From contig NZ_FXWG01000001.1 in NCBI RefSeq assembly GCF_900177715.1, positions 993,501-1,057,500 on the forward strand: DNA of 64,000 bases. Direction: 5' to 3'. The DNA comes from Altererythrobacter xiamenensis. GTDB lineage: Bacteria; Pseudomonadota; Alphaproteobacteria; Sphingomonadales; Sphingomonadaceae. Under the pieces are notes generated by a model. It searched no databases and had not been told where the DNA came from. It was given only the letters and a program-made list of their open reading frames with translations. A program made the position numbers and the translations under genes. Below are positions 56,834 to 64,000 of this stretch, piece after piece (within the stretch, counting starts at the first letter, position 1; each line of letters starts with the position of its first letter).

Positions 56834-59451
56834 TATCCAATTCGCCTCAAATCGATGTTGAAACCGAAGCCGTCCGCCTCTCGTCCCCAATAGGAGACGC
56901 TGGCATCCCACTGGACGGCCTTGGCCATGCCCTCGCCGATCACACGGTATTCGCCGACCGCCTCGTCTTCGTAATTGGAGAGGAGCCACATCAGCCGGCC
57001 GAAGCCGATCCCGAAGCCGCCGGAGACGCGGATATGCGTGCGGCCCTCAAGCTCCTCGAGTTTGAGTTTCGCCGCGCCCGCTTGCGGCGTATCGGCGATC
57101 ACGACGCGCAGCATTGCGACGAGCATTTCTTCGAGAGCGTGCGGTTCGGCGACGGTAAAGCCGCTCATTTCCGGCAGATCGCCTTCGATCGAAACACCGA
57201 GCTCCCCGGCAAAGCCCGCCACCTTCTCGATTGCTTCGCTGACCACCTTGCGCGCATCGACGGGGTAGCTCGCATCAACGATCTGGCTGTTTTCAGCGCG
57301 CACCAGTTCGGCCACTTCGTCGAGCCGGTCCGTCGCGCGCCTTGCGGTCTCGCCGATCCGTTGAACCACCGGCTGGATCCGCTCGGCGGTCATGCGCTTG
57401 TCTCCTGCGAGGCCAGCGCCCAGCAGGATCGCTTCGAAATCGTTGCGCAGCTGGAGGTCGATGAACATTGCCACGGCCTGGCGCAGGTCGGCGGCACGAT
57501 GGAGGTCGGAGACGTCGATCGCCTCGAGCACCAGCACACGGTCGCCGCCGCGCGCATGGCTGGCCGGAGAGGCGAGCCGCAACACGCGCTTGCCCGGCCC
57601 GAGCTCGCGCATGGGCATGCGCATCTCGCCCCCATTGTGCATGAGGTCGGCAATCATCGCGTCGATCCGGCGCGGGCCAAGTTGGCTCAGCTTGAGCAGC
57701 GCGTCGCGCAGCGAAGTGTCGGAAACCACCATTCCGGCTTCGCGGTAAAGCTCACGCATCTTCGTATTGGCGTGGAGCGGCGAGCCGATCAGGTGGAAAA
57801 TGACCACAGCCGTATCGATCGTGTCGAAGCCGTGGCGCACCTGTTCGGATTCATTGGCAACGAGGGCGATTGCACTGGCGACCTTTTCGTCGACCGGGAG
57901 ATAACGCTCCTCCTGCCTGGAGCGCGCATTGAGCTGCGAGCGCCAACGGAAGAGTTCGCGGAAGCTGGCGACGATTGCGCGCACCAGGTGCGCCGACTTG
58001 CCGGGGCCGACGGTTTCCGGATGCGAGTGCAGCCAGAACAGGTCGTGCTCGCCTGCGCCCAGCCATTCGATCCGCGTCTTGCCTTGCCATGACGGCACGA
58101 CCTCATTGGCATCTTGCGCGCTATGCGTTCCACGCAGGCTGCCGAGCAATTGGGCGAATGCCTTGTCGGCAAGCGCAATGTCGCCGAGCGACGCGTTGAG
58201 CGTGGAAACCTCGTGCAGGCTGCCATCGCCATGTCGCTCGAACAGCAGGCTACGCTCGACCCCTGCGTAACGCGCGGCGGAACCGAGAAACTGCGGAAGA
58301 CGCGCCCCTTCGCGAAGCGCCGAGCGGCGGAACGATAGCTGCACGGCGCGCGAGGCGGACTCTTCCAGCCTGCGATCCTGCCATGCTTCTCGGGCAAGAA
58401 CGCGCTGGAAAGTGACTAGCCAAGGCGCGGCAAGAAGCGCGGTGACCGGGAGCAGCTTGTGCGCGAACTGCAGCGCCATCCATGCGCCGCCCAGGATCAG
58501 GACGGAAAGCGCAAAAGGATAGATCAGCGCAATCTGCTTGGCATCGGTCCGGCGGTAGGCGAGCGCCAGAACAGCGCCGACGATCGCGAGCAGAACCCAG
58601 TTTTCCCAAGCCCGCGCCAGGTAGACTTCGCGCCCTTCGTGCAGCGCGTTGATGGCATGAGCGCGAAACGCGGCCTCGCTGGTGGCACGTCGGTTTGGCG
58701 TCAGCGGGGTTGCAAGGCTCGCCCGCAGTGAAGGCTGGTCGGCGACGAGCGCCAGCATGCCATCGAGTTCGCCCTGCTCAAGCTGACCGTCGATCAACTG
58801 GCTCGCGGTGATCTGGGGAATGCTTTGCCGGGCAGGCATACGCACGAGATATCTGGCATCGGCGGGCGTGCGCCCGGCCATTGCAGCTTCAAAACTCGCG
58901 ATCGGGCCGTCGACGCCTTCGAGCCAGCCCGTCTGGCTGCGGTTGATGCCATATTCCGGAAGCGCGAGGACGCGAGCGGCAGGCGCAGCCTTTACGGGCA
59001 CAGCGCTGTGCGGGACGAGTTCCCAGTTGTCGCTCGCGGGAAGCGAACGTGCCGGAAGACCAAGCACGACACCATTGGACGCTGCAGGCACGGCTCCTAG
59101 ATAGCCGACCCGTGCGCTGCCGAGCCGCTGCAGTGTTCGTTCAAGCTCGGTGAAGCGGGCGGCGCTCTGCGCTTCGAACGCCGCATCCCTCCGCACGATG
59201 ACGACGGATGAGGGCCGGCCAGGTGCTGCTGTGCTTACGGCATCGAAGAACCGCCCGTCGAGCAATGCGAGCACCCCGAATTGCTGGATCGCTCCAAGCG
59301 CAGCGACGATCACAAGCGGGCCAAGCCACGCGTTGACAGCCTCGCGGCGGAGCATCCGGCCCAAACCGCGCAGCCAACCACGCGGGTGCGCGCGCGCAAG
59401 CACGTGACGGAAGCCCGGGACGGGACCTGGAGGTTCGATTACGCCGTGCAA
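56833..59451 (-). CDS. CHASE2 sensor with degenerate kinase core
   Basis: An 872-residue protein. It opens with a transmembrane helix (WLGPLVIVAALGAIQQFGVL), then a CHASE2-type periplasmic domain (about 60-270), three more membrane helices (VLLAIVGAVLALAY, IYPFALSVLILGGAW, LLPVTALLAAPWLV), a GAF- or PAS-like region and a C-terminal kinase-like part. The H-box place reads FIDLQLRNDFEAILLG, with no phospho-acceptor His, and the N-box reads MLVAMLRVVIADTP, with no Asn; a G-rich box (GGFGIGFGRL) remains. It is probably a signalling pseudokinase. The start is a TTG at 59451. It is the first gene of the operon. Confidence 0.8.
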   Translation of the reverse strand: MHGVIEPPGPVPGFRHVLARAHPRGWLRGLGRMLRREAVNAWLGPLVIVAALGAIQQFGVLALLDGRFFDAVSTAAPGRPSSVVIVRRDAAFEAQSAARFTELERTLQRLGSARVGYLGAVPAASNGVVLGLPARSLPASDNWELVPHSAVPVKAAPAARVLALPEYGINRSQTGWLEGVDGPIASFEAAMAGRTPADARYLVRMPARQSIPQITASQLIDGQLEQGELDGMLALVADQPSLRASLATPLTPNRRATSEAAFRAHAINALHEGREVYLARAWENWVLLAIVGAVLALAYRRTDAKQIALIYPFALSVLILGGAWMALQFAHKLLPVTALLAAPWLVTFQRVLAREAWQDRRLEESASRAVQLSFRRSALREGARLPQFLGSAARYAGVERSLLFERHGDGSLHEVSTLNASLGDIALADKAFAQLLGSLRGTHSAQDANEVVPSWQGKTRIEWLGAGEHDLFWLHSHPETVGPGKSAHLVRAIVASFRELFRWRSQLNARSRQEERYLPVDEKVASAIALVANESEQVRHGFDTIDTAVVIFHLIGSPLHANTKMRELYREAGMVVSDTSLRDALLKLSQLGPRRIDAMIADLMHNGGEMRMPMRELGPGKRVLRLASPASHARGGDRVLVLEAIDVSDLHRAADLRQAVAMFIDLQLRNDFEAILLGAGLAGDKRMTAERIQPVVQRIGETARRATDRLDEVAELVRAENSQIVDASYPVDARKVVSEAIEKVAGFAGELGVSIEGDLPEMSGFTVAEPHALEEMLVAMLRVVIADTPQAGAAKLKLEELEGRTHIRVSGGFGIGFGRLMWLLSNYEDEAVGEYRVIGEGMAKAVQWDASVSYWGREADGFGFNIDLRRIG

Positions 59452-59674
59452 GTGGCAGTTGCCCTTCGGGTCGCGGAGCGAGAAGCACGATCTTGCGATT
59501 GGGCACAGTGCGGTACTGTCCCGTCGCTACGGATTGCGCGCTCTGTCATCTGGTTCCCCGCACTTCCCCTTGACGGGCAGCATTTGGCGCTGCCGGTCAC
59601 CAAGCCGGTGGCGACGTCTTGCCCTCCGGCAGACAGGAGAGCTCCTGCCTTGATGCGGAGCTAGGGAATTATCC

Positions 59675-59689
59675 TTAATTTTGCGTTAG
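59675..59689. promoter_or_regulatory. Possible CtrA-type site
   Basis: TTAA-N7-TTAG, one base from the CtrA full site TTAA-N7-TTAA, in the gap between the CHASE2 operon (minus) and the receiver-Hpt gene (plus). The rest of the 59452-59786 gap shows nothing clear. Confidence 0.3.
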
Positions 59690-59786
59690 TATTAACAGGG
59701 CGTCGAGGAGAGCGCCCATGGGCAGCAAGTCGATTAGGTAATTGCCCTAAACTCGATCTTAACCATGTTCGCGCAAAAGCCCGCCT

Positions 59787-60536
59787 GTGTTCGAACCGTC
59801 ATCCAAGGACTGGACCGGCAAGACCGGTGACAGCGGGGCCTCCCCGCTGCGCGTGTTGCTGGCCGAAGACACGCCGATCAACGCCGAGATGATGCGGGCC
59901 ATGGCGAGCCATCTCAAGATCGACATGGATGTTGCGGCCAATGGTCTCGAAACGATTGCGATGATCGAAGCGGCCAGAGATGCTGGCAATCCGTACTCGC
60001 TGCTCCTGCTCGACGTCATGATGCCGATCCTGGACGGGGTCGAAACAGCCAAGCGTCTTCGCCAATCTGGTTATAACGAAACAGAACTTCCTATCGTTGC
60101 GGTTACAGCGGCCACAAGTCTGGACGAAGTGCGGAGCTATCGCGCTGCCGGTATGCAGGCCTTCCTCGAAAAGCCGGTTGCGCTCGATGATCTTAGGGCC
60201 GCGCTGAAAGCCTGGGGCCATAGCACGAGATCTCCCAAGCAGCGCGTTTCGAAGGCTTCGCTCGAAGCGCTGCAGCAGCAGTTCGAAGAGCGGAACCTGC
60301 AGACGCTCGACCGGATCGATGCGGCGCTCGAACAAGAGCGCTTTGACGAGGAAATCGTCATGGAAATCAGGAACCTGCTTCATCAGATCGCGGGGACCGC
60401 AACCACTTTCGGCAATCCCGGGCTGGGCGATGATGCCCGCACTCACGAAAACGCCCTGATGGCCGCCTTCTTCGCAAATGACGACGTGCGCAGCGCGCTT
60501 GAAGACGCCGGCAAAAGCCTGCGCGAGAGGATTTAG
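59787..60536 (+). CDS. Receiver-Hpt protein
   Basis: A 249-residue protein with two phosphorelay domains. The receiver (about 20-140) shows LLAEDT, acceptor Asp in LLLLDVMMPILDG, and Lys in FLEKPVAL. The Hpt-like region (about 175-249) shows LLHQIAGTATTFGN with the candidate His. The start is a GTG at 59787. Such proteins pass phosphate between a hybrid kinase and a regulator. It is divergent from the CHASE2 operon, whose kinase core looks inactive, so it may take part in the same signalling. Confidence 0.85.
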   Translation: MFEPSSKDWTGKTGDSGASPLRVLLAEDTPINAEMMRAMASHLKIDMDVAANGLETIAMIEAARDAGNPYSLLLLDVMMPILDGVETAKRLRQSGYNETELPIVAVTAATSLDEVRSYRAAGMQAFLEKPVALDDLRAALKAWGHSTRSPKQRVSKASLEALQQQFEERNLQTLDRIDAALEQERFDEEIVMEIRNLLHQIAGTATTFGNPGLGDDARTHENALMAAFFANDDVRSALEDAGKSLRERI

Positions 60537-60540
60537 GAAC

Positions 60541-61482
60541 ATGAGTATCCGTGATGTCCTGCAGCCATTCGGCAAGACCGGCATGCTGCTCCCGCTCTTC
60601 TTCATTCTGGGCCTACTGGCACCTTCTCAGCCTCTTGCGGCCAAGGACGACCCGGTCGAATTCGATGCTCGCATAGAACTGCGCGCGGTCCAGTCGGATC
60701 TCGATTTCGACGAGGGCGAGGAAATCGACAGCTCCGGCTTTGGCGCGCGGGCCGATGTCGGCGCTACCTGGAAGGCGTCCGACAAGACGGCGGTTCGTAT
60801 CGCGGTCGATGCCGGCGTGTTCGATTACACCGACGACAATCGTGAAACGCGCGAAAGCGTGGGCGGCCGCATCGAGGTCACACATGATGTTTCAGACGAG
60901 GTGGAACTGCGCGTCTACGCCCGCCGGGTCGAGAATATCGCCCTGCTGGAAACGTTCAGCGCGGACCAGACCAGCGCCGGAGCCCGTGTGCAGTGGCAGA
61001 AGGGCAATGATCGCGTGCGCTTTCAGGCCGAATATCGCGAGCGCGAGTATGATCTCAGCACGCCTGCCAAGGGTGATGGCTATCGGATTTCGGCACAATA
61101 TAACCGCCGCCTCGGCTCCTATCACTGGGTCCGGCTGGATGTGCGCCATGAGGACATGAAAAGCGAGGATTCCTCCCGTCGCAGCTTCGATCGGCGCGTT
61201 GCGCGGATCAAGTACAGCCTGCCGGTGGCCAAGCGCCTGCGCGTCCGCCCTTCGGTCGAATATCGCGAGTGGAAGTATGATTCCCGCATCGCCCAGGGCG
61301 ATCCGGACGGCGACCTGCGCGAAGACAGCTATGTCGCACCGGCGCTGGAAGTCGCGTGGGGCCGTGGTTCAAGAGGCCCATATGCAACCGCCAGCGCGGA
61401 ATACCGCCTGCGCACTTCGAACGACGAACGCTATGACAACGACGCAATTCGCGTCGGCCTGCGAGTCGGATATCGCTTCTAG
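60541..61482 (+). CDS. Outer-membrane beta-barrel-like protein
   Basis: A 313-residue exported protein. It has a signal peptide (LLPLFFILGLLAPSQPLAA), then regular amphipathic strands (ELRVYARRVENIALLETFSA, VRFQAEYREREYDLS, LRVRPSVEYREWKYDSR) and an end with Phe (VGLRVGYRF). It fits a surface barrel of unknown role. It starts four bases after the receiver-Hpt stop; a frame open to 60478 would overlap that gene. Its place next to signalling genes and the PgsBC-type operon may point to a surface role. Confidence 0.72.
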   Translation: MSIRDVLQPFGKTGMLLPLFFILGLLAPSQPLAAKDDPVEFDARIELRAVQSDLDFDEGEEIDSSGFGARADVGATWKASDKTAVRIAVDAGVFDYTDDNRETRESVGGRIEVTHDVSDEVELRVYARRVENIALLETFSADQTSAGARVQWQKGNDRVRFQAEYREREYDLSTPAKGDGYRISAQYNRRLGSYHWVRLDVRHEDMKSEDSSRRSFDRRVARIKYSLPVAKRLRVRPSVEYREWKYDSRIAQGDPDGDLREDSYVAPALEVAWGRGSRGPYATASAEYRLRTSNDERYDNDAIRVGLRVGYRF

Positions 61483-61731
61483 GCGGGCGATATTAGCGCA
61501 AAGATTTGCAATTTGTCCGCGAGCTGTCGATTCCGACATCACCGATCTGGCAATAGATCATCCATCTAGTTCTCCATATTTGCTCTTTCAGGGGCAAAAT
61601 TCACGCATAAACGCACCCGCATTCGTATGCGGCGCAATTCGCATCTTGTTGCAAACTTCATTTCGTGCGACCCCCTGTTCCTGACCAAACCGGCGTGAGA
61701 CCGGCCTATACCGGGTAAGGGGACTTGAGAG

Positions 61732-63252
61732 ATGGAAAAGCCACGCCAGGGCTTTGCCGGATTGTGGAACATCAGCTTCGGCTTTTTCGGCATCCAGATC
61801 GGCTTCGCGCTGCAGAATGCGAACATGAGCCGCGTGTTCCAGTCACTCGGCAGTGCGATCGACGATCTTCCCGCCTTGTGGGTAGCTGCCCCTCTCACCG
61901 GACTGCTGGTCCAGCCCGTGATCGGCCATCTTTCGGACAAGACCTGGCTCGGCAGGCTCGGTCGTCGGCGCCCCTACTTCCTGCTGGGTGCGGTGCTGGC
62001 CGCACTTTCGCTTTTCCTCATGCCGCTTTCCGAAGTGCTGATCATGGCGGCCGTGCTGCTGTGGGTGCTCGATGCGAGTCTCAATATCTCGATGGAGCCC
62101 TTCCGCGCCTTTGTCGGCGACATGCTGAGGAAGGACCAGCATACCGCAGGCTATGCCGTGCAGACCGCCTTCATCGGTGCGGGCGCGGTGGTCGGCTCGA
62201 TCGTGCCCTGGCTGATGACGCAGATGGGCGTCGCCAATGTCGCGGCGGACGGCGGTATCCCCGACACGGTGCGCTTCAGTTTCTGGCTCGGCGGCGCGGC
62301 GCTGTTCCTCGCGGTGCTGTGGACCGTTGTTACGACCAGGGAGTATTCGCCTGAGGAAATGCAGACTTTCGGCGAGGCCGAGGAAGGCGAAGGCATGGCG
62401 CAGCCGGTCCGCGCGCTCGCCACGAAGCCCTATTCCTCCTGCGCGATCTGGATCGCGGCGGGCGTTGCCGTGATCCTCGCCGTGCTCGGCTTCGACCTCG
62501 AGAAGGAGGTTTACCTGCTCGGCGCGCTGCTGGTTCTATACGGTGCGCTCAGCGCCGTTGCCATCTCGATGGCGAAGCAAGGCAACACCACCGGCATGCT
62601 TACCAGCATCGTCGGCGATTTCTCCGGCATGCCCGACGTCATGAAGCGGCTTGCGGTGGTCCAGTTCTTCAGCTGGTCGGCGCTCTTCATCATGTGGATC
62701 AACACCACGCCGGTCGTCACGCAATATGTCTATGGCAGCACCGACACTGCCAGCGCCGCCTATAACGAGGGGGCAAACTGGGTCGGCTGGCTGTTCGCCA
62801 CCTACAACGGCGTCGCGGCCATCGCGGCACTGACGCTGCTGCCGATGCTGGCGAAGAAGCTCGGCAAGGCGAAGACGCACATTGTCGGCCTGCTCGCAGG
62901 TGCCGCAGGCTTCGCCAGCTTCTTCGTCATCCGCGACCCGCAAACCTTGCTGATCGCCGAAATCGGCATCGGCATCGCCTGGGCAAGCATTCTCGCCATG
63001 CCCTACGCGATCCTTGCCAGCAGCCTGCCGCAAGCGAAGCTCGGTATCTACATGGGCCTGTTCAACATCTTCATCGTCGTGCCGCAATTGCTGGTGGCAA
63101 CCGTGATGGGCTCGATCATGAAGGCGTTCTTTCCGGACGAACCGATCTGGACCATGGCTTTCGCAGCGGCAACGCTGGTGATCGCCGCGCTCGCCATGCT
63201 GCGGGTAGAAGTGCCCGGTGAGGAAACCGCAGGAGAGCCCGCCAATGCGTAA
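61732..63252 (+). CDS. MFS sugar transporter, SLC45-like
   Basis: A 506-residue major-facilitator protein with 12 predicted helices. The SLC45/sucrose-H+ symporter style is seen in FGFFGIQIGFALQNANMSRV, the loop GHLSDKTWLGRLGRRRPYFL (the RxGRRRP motif between helices 2 and 3) and LGIYMGLFNIFIVVPQLLVA. It should import maltose, sucrose or longer glucosides with protons. The amylase start lies inside its last codons (8-base overlap), so the two are coupled for starch or maltodextrin use. Confidence 0.92.
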   Translation: MEKPRQGFAGLWNISFGFFGIQIGFALQNANMSRVFQSLGSAIDDLPALWVAAPLTGLLVQPVIGHLSDKTWLGRLGRRRPYFLLGAVLAALSLFLMPLSEVLIMAAVLLWVLDASLNISMEPFRAFVGDMLRKDQHTAGYAVQTAFIGAGAVVGSIVPWLMTQMGVANVAADGGIPDTVRFSFWLGGAALFLAVLWTVVTTREYSPEEMQTFGEAEEGEGMAQPVRALATKPYSSCAIWIAAGVAVILAVLGFDLEKEVYLLGALLVLYGALSAVAISMAKQGNTTGMLTSIVGDFSGMPDVMKRLAVVQFFSWSALFIMWINTTPVVTQYVYGSTDTASAAYNEGANWVGWLFATYNGVAAIAALTLLPMLAKKLGKAKTHIVGLLAGAAGFASFFVIRDPQTLLIAEIGIGIAWASILAMPYAILASSLPQAKLGIYMGLFNIFIVVPQLLVATVMGSIMKAFFPDEPIWTMAFAAATLVIAALAMLRVEVPGEETAGEPANA

Positions 63253-64000
63253 GCTTGCCCTGGCCCTAGCGCCGATCGCACTTGCTGCCTGCACCGCGTC
63301 TGCGTCGAACGGCGGAGACTGGACGCCGCGCGATGTCGTGACCCTCGAAAACCCTGATTGGTCGCGGGATGCCGTGCTTTACCAGATCAACACCCGCCAG
63401 TTTACCGAGGAAGGCACCTTTGCCGCCGCGCAGCGCGAATTGCCGCGCCTCAAGAAACTGGGCGTCGACATCCTCTGGCTTATGCCGATCCACCCGATCG
63501 GCGAGAAAAACCGCAAGGGCACGCTCGGCAGCCCCTATTCGGTGAAGGACTATTATGCGGTCAATCCCGAGTTCGGGACGGAGGAGGATTTCCGCGCATT
63601 CGTCGACGCCGCACACGAGCAGGGCTTCAAAGTCATTCTCGACCTCGTTGCCAATCACACCGCTTGGGACAACGCGCTCGCGAGCGAACACCCCGACTGG
63701 TACGAGAAGGACTGGAAGGGCGACTTCCGCCCCACACCGTGGTGGGACTGGTCGGACATCATCGACCTAGACTGGTCGCAGCCGGGCGTGCGCGAGCACA
63801 TCGGTCTCGCGATGGAGTATTGGGTGCGCGAGTTTGGCGTCGATGGCTATCGCGCCGACGTCGCAGGCTATGTCCCGGTCGATTTCTGGGAAAATGCGCG
63901 CAAACGCATGGAAGCGATCAAGCCGGTCTTCATGCTCGGCGAGGTCCAGCAGACCGCGTGGCACCATGCGGCTTTCGATGCGACCTATGCCTGGGACTGG
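63245..64000 (+). CDS. Lipoprotein alpha-amylase, GH13 (3' end outside window)
   Basis: 252 codons of a GH13 enzyme are inside the window. The lipoprotein signal is MRKLALALAPIALAAC. The TIM barrel shows VLYQINTRQFTEEGTFAA, LWLMPIHPIGEK, ILDLVANHTAWDN, the nucleophile Asp in GVDGYRADVAGYVP and the acid Glu in FMLGEVQQTA. It hydrolyses or rearranges alpha-1,4 glucans, probably anchored in the periplasm or at the surface. The ATG lies within the end of the transporter gene. The frame is open to base 64000. Confidence 0.92.
   Translation, partial: MRKLALALAPIALAACTASASNGGDWTPRDVVTLENPDWSRDAVLYQINTRQFTEEGTFAAAQRELPRLKKLGVDILWLMPIHPIGEKNRKGTLGSPYSVKDYYAVNPEFGTEEDFRAFVDAAHEQGFKVILDLVANHTAWDNALASEHPDWYEKDWKGDFRPTPWWDWSDIIDLDWSQPGVREHIGLAMEYWVREFGVDGYRADVAGYVPVDFWENARKRMEAIKPVFMLGEVQQTAWHHAAFDATYAWDW

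Overview
The window reads as chromosome of an alphaproteobacterium of the Sphingomonadales, most likely an Erythrobacter relative. This is inferred from moderately high GC, a TonB-dependent receptor tied to acyl-CoA catabolism, an HWE-type kinase, a DUF3034 module, and an SLC45-type sugar transporter next to an alpha-amylase. I see no rRNA, tRNA or CRISPR array.

Region 1 (1-22.6 kb) is accessory DNA. It is bracketed by two diverged copies of one three-gene module (DUF3489, DUF2924, large serine recombinase), each behind the same conserved, hairpin-bearing leader. Between them lie a short tyrosine recombinase; a lipoprotein cytochrome c and a lipoprotein cyclase; a LuxR regulator; an orphan lipoprotein of lower GC; a winged-helix protein; a TetR and homocysteine S-methyltransferase pair; a module of truncated haemoglobin, DUF3034 barrel, cupredoxin and GGDEF-EAL protein; and a minus-strand operon of ParB-methyltransferase, DUF5681 and a phosphatase/ADP-ribosylhydrolase fusion. 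Intergenic spaces carry a family of about 25-bp palindromes (GTCCGC-N13-GCGGAC) and a TTCCCTG-rich element that recurs at 40.2 kb.

Region 2 (22.9-35.4 kb) is a catabolic cluster: epoxide hydrolase, two glutathione transferase-like proteins, nitronate monooxygenase, an MpaB-type oxygenase, two acyl-CoA dehydrogenases, a TetR regulator, a TonB-dependent receptor and a feruloyl-CoA-synthase-like ligase. Palindromes of the form TTATCA-N4-TGATAA lie in front of its three transcription units and suggest one TetR regulon: uptake, CoA activation, dehydrogenation, and redox or detoxification steps.

Region 3 (35.7-41.6 kb) starts with a nitrosative-stress module: an Rrf2/NsrR-like regulator divergent from a group III truncated haemoglobin, a small membrane protein and a frameshifted DUF1971 gene. 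It continues with a secreted alpha/beta hydrolase, a wrecked ImmA/IrrE-type peptidase gene, the second TTCCCTG element and a Crp/Fnr regulator.

Region 4 (41.7-48.1 kb) holds a 1462-residue CheB-CheR-PAS-GAF-PAS-HWE kinase-receiver fusion, a small protein, an acetyltransferase and a ClpP-like peptidase.

Region 5 (48.1-59.5 kb) is one long minus-strand operon: CHASE2 sensor, receiver, PgsC/CapC-like membrane protein, two uncharacterised exported or anchored proteins, and a giant PgsB/CapB-like amide ligase. It looks like a regulated poly-amino-acid or amide-ligation system of unusual architecture and is the best candidate here for something undescribed.

Region 6 (59.8-64 kb) holds a receiver-Hpt protein with a beta-barrel-like protein, then the sugar transporter and the start of a lipoprotein alpha-amylase.
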